Positions 12,125 to 13,327 of a DNA stretch of 13,327 nucleotides are shown here, in pieces. Source of the DNA: Pseudomonadota bacterium (lineage in GTDB: Bacteria; Pseudomonadota; Alphaproteobacteria; Rhizobiales; Devosiaceae). The notes under the pieces were generated by a model. The model saw only the letters and a program-made list of their open reading frames with translations. It did no database searches and had not been told where the DNA came from. The translations under genes and the position numbers were made by a program. The stretch is taken from assembly GCA_023436745.1 (NCBI GenBank), contig JAEZHZ010000063.1, positions 1-13,327 of the forward strand. The letters run 5' to 3'. Position 1 is the first letter of the stretch. Each line of letters begins with the position of its first letter.

Positions 12125-13327
12125 ATGATCAAGGTTACGTTGAAGTGGATCGCCCCTGCGGCGGTTACGGTGCTTTGCGGCACATCTGTCGCTCTCGCGA
12201 TGACTGCACCGACCGTTGAAACGCAGCGTCCACTGGCCGAAGGGCAGGACGTGCGTAGCGAGCGTAGCGTTGTTCGCCTCGCCCAAGGCGGCAGCATCGT
12301 AACGCTCGATCCGGTCCGGGTCGACGACTACTGGATGAGCGCTACTCTCCAGCCGGGTGGGACGCTGGTTTTCGATGGCTATGCCCCGGACCAGGCGGCG
12401 CGCGATCGTTTCGCTGCTGAACCGGGTGCAGATGTAGCGTGGCTCAAGCTCGGTCGCGGCGAGCCTGAAAGCTATGCGGCGCATGTGAGTTTCGGGCTCT
12501 CGGTGTTGCGGCAGCTTTCCGATGGCCGGTTTTCCCTGCGCGAGAATGTCGCCGTCGTCAGTGGGACCGCTGCGACCTTGACGGACTATCTTGCTGTCCG
12601 CGCCATGCGCGCACAAGGTGCTCCGCAGGGCATGGTGCTTGCGATGTTCGACATCAAGGCGCCCCGCGCGAACGAGTATCGCTTCGAGGCGAACAAGGCC
12701 TCGTCCGGTGACATCACCTTCAGCGGTTTCCTTCCAAATCCTGAAATCGAGGCGCTGTTGGCCGGTCGTGCCGGGATGACCGGCCCGTCAGGCGTCGAGT
12801 ACGCCTCCGGCGAGCCGACGAACTTCCCGGTCATGGCGGAGACCGCGTTGGCTCTGCTCGACCGCCTGGCCGACGGCAAGGTGCAATTCGACGGCCGAGG
12901 ATGGACGCTCACCGGCACTCCGAACTCCTCCAGCGACCGCGAGGCCATCGAAGTGGACTTCACCTCCCGGCAACTCGCCGCTGCGGGGTGGTCCATGGCG
13001 CTGGGGACCCTGCCGCAGCGTGCGGCTCTAGCCGCCGCCCCCGGGGGCCAGGTGGCAGGGGATGCGCCTGCCGAGGCCGCCGTTGCACAGGCGCCGCTCG
13101 TCGTTCAGCCTCCGTTGGATGTGGAAAGGCCTCTGGCCGAACCGGATCCCGGCTACGCCTTCTCCGTGACCCGGTCCGCGGGCGGGACCGCGGTCGCGGC
13201 AGGTCAGTTACCGTCGGAGGCCACCTTGCGCTTTCTCGACAATGCCTTGGCAGGCGCGAACTCCGATGCTGTCTCTATCGCACCCGGTGCGCCGCCGACC
13301 TTCGGGGCAAGCCTCCAGACCGGGCTC
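12125..13327 (+). CDS. Secreted repeat-containing envelope protein, OmpA-family-like (5' part, truncated by the window)
   Basis: The frame from ATG 12125 is open for 401 codons to the window edge, so the C-terminus is missing. A signal peptide (MIKVTLKWIAPAAVTVLCGTSVALA, cleavage near 25) shows export. The mature part carries a repeated unit. A Y-x18-P block with aligned aromatic and glycine positions starts at Y69, Y185 and Y344; in the first two copies it is followed by a helix with L..LxDG (SVLRQLSDGRFSL, ALLDRLADGKVQF) and a strand ending SGTA or TGTP. A Pro/Ala-rich linker (about 297-340) separates units 2 and 3. Such BON-like repeats ahead of a peptidoglycan-binding OmpA domain occur in alphaproteobacterial envelope proteins; the OmpA domain itself is not visible. 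The ribosome site is weak (AGGA next to the ATG); the start is chosen for the signal peptide. Confidence 0.75.
   Translation, partial: MIKVTLKWIAPAAVTVLCGTSVALAMTAPTVETQRPLAEGQDVRSERSVVRLAQGGSIVTLDPVRVDDYWMSATLQPGGTLVFDGYAPDQAARDRFAAEPGADVAWLKLGRGEPESYAAHVSFGLSVLRQLSDGRFSLRENVAVVSGTAATLTDYLAVRAMRAQGAPQGMVLAMFDIKAPRANEYRFEANKASSGDITFSGFLPNPEIEALLAGRAGMTGPSGVEYASGEPTNFPVMAETALALLDRLADGKVQFDGRGWTLTGTPNSSSDREAIEVDFTSRQLAAAGWSMALGTLPQRAALAAAPGGQVAGDAPAEAAVAQAPLVVQPPLDVERPLAEPDPGYAFSVTRSAGGTAVAAGQLPSEATLRFLDNALAGANSDAVSIAPGAPPTFGASLQTGL

Noticed and set aside
10556..12616. 686-codon open frame on the minus strand opposite the porin
   Set aside because: It mirrors the porin's biased codons, has the low-complexity composition of an antisense frame, lacks a ribosome site, and runs across the porin terminator and into the opposite strand of the next gene. 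The sense gene has a signal peptide, ribosome site and terminator.

Overview
The window is GC-rich and reads as chromosomal DNA from an alphaproteobacterium. The main clues are a porin of the two-cysteine alphaproteobacterial (Porin_2-like) type, a HisKA_2-type sensor kinase next to several EcfG-like promoter candidates, and envelope proteins typical of the class. From memory of similar porins I lean towards Hyphomicrobiales, possibly a Devosia relative. That is an inference, not something the sequence proves. There are no mobile elements, tRNA or rRNA genes, or CRISPR arrays.

Layout. (1) 1-3110, rightward: the 3' end of a PLP-dependent decarboxylase of the exosortase/exopolysaccharide-associated type, a LuxR-type regulator with a degenerate receiver domain, and UDP-glucose 6-dehydrogenase (ugd). 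This looks like the edge of a surface-polysaccharide locus. (2) 3132-5975, small stress-type genes and signalling: a leftward 54-residue hydrophilic protein diverges from a rightward 57-residue protein and a two-transmembrane HisKA_2 histidine kinase. The kinase gene converges on a leftward DUF2934-like gene, which lies downstream of a leftward SRPBCC/AHSA1 gene. (3) 6047-10120, an amino-sugar catabolic locus: murQ runs left. A GntR/UTRA regulator, an SIS-domain glucosamine-6-phosphate deaminase (NagB-II type) and nagA run right, joined by 4-base ATGA overlaps. Together the enzymes would take MurNAc-6-phosphate to GlcNAc-6-phosphate, then GlcN-6-phosphate, then fructose-6-phosphate. No transporter or sugar kinase is present. 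(4) 10121-13327: a 438-base gene-free region rich in short dyads, a strongly expressed-looking porin with a textbook terminator, and the start of a secreted repeat-containing envelope protein (OmpA-family-like) that runs off the window.

The best observations beyond gene calls are these. The two divergent promoters of the murQ/nag locus share a matching element with TGG(T/C)AT repeats 11 bases apart, placed in both as the -35/-10 spacer. Three EcfG-like promoter candidates cluster around the HisKA_2 kinase. A nested hairpin straddles the convergent stop codons of the kinase and DUF2934 genes. The last, truncated gene contains three copies of a previously unannotated repeat. I see no clearly new multi-gene system; most of the window is recognisable metabolism and envelope biology.
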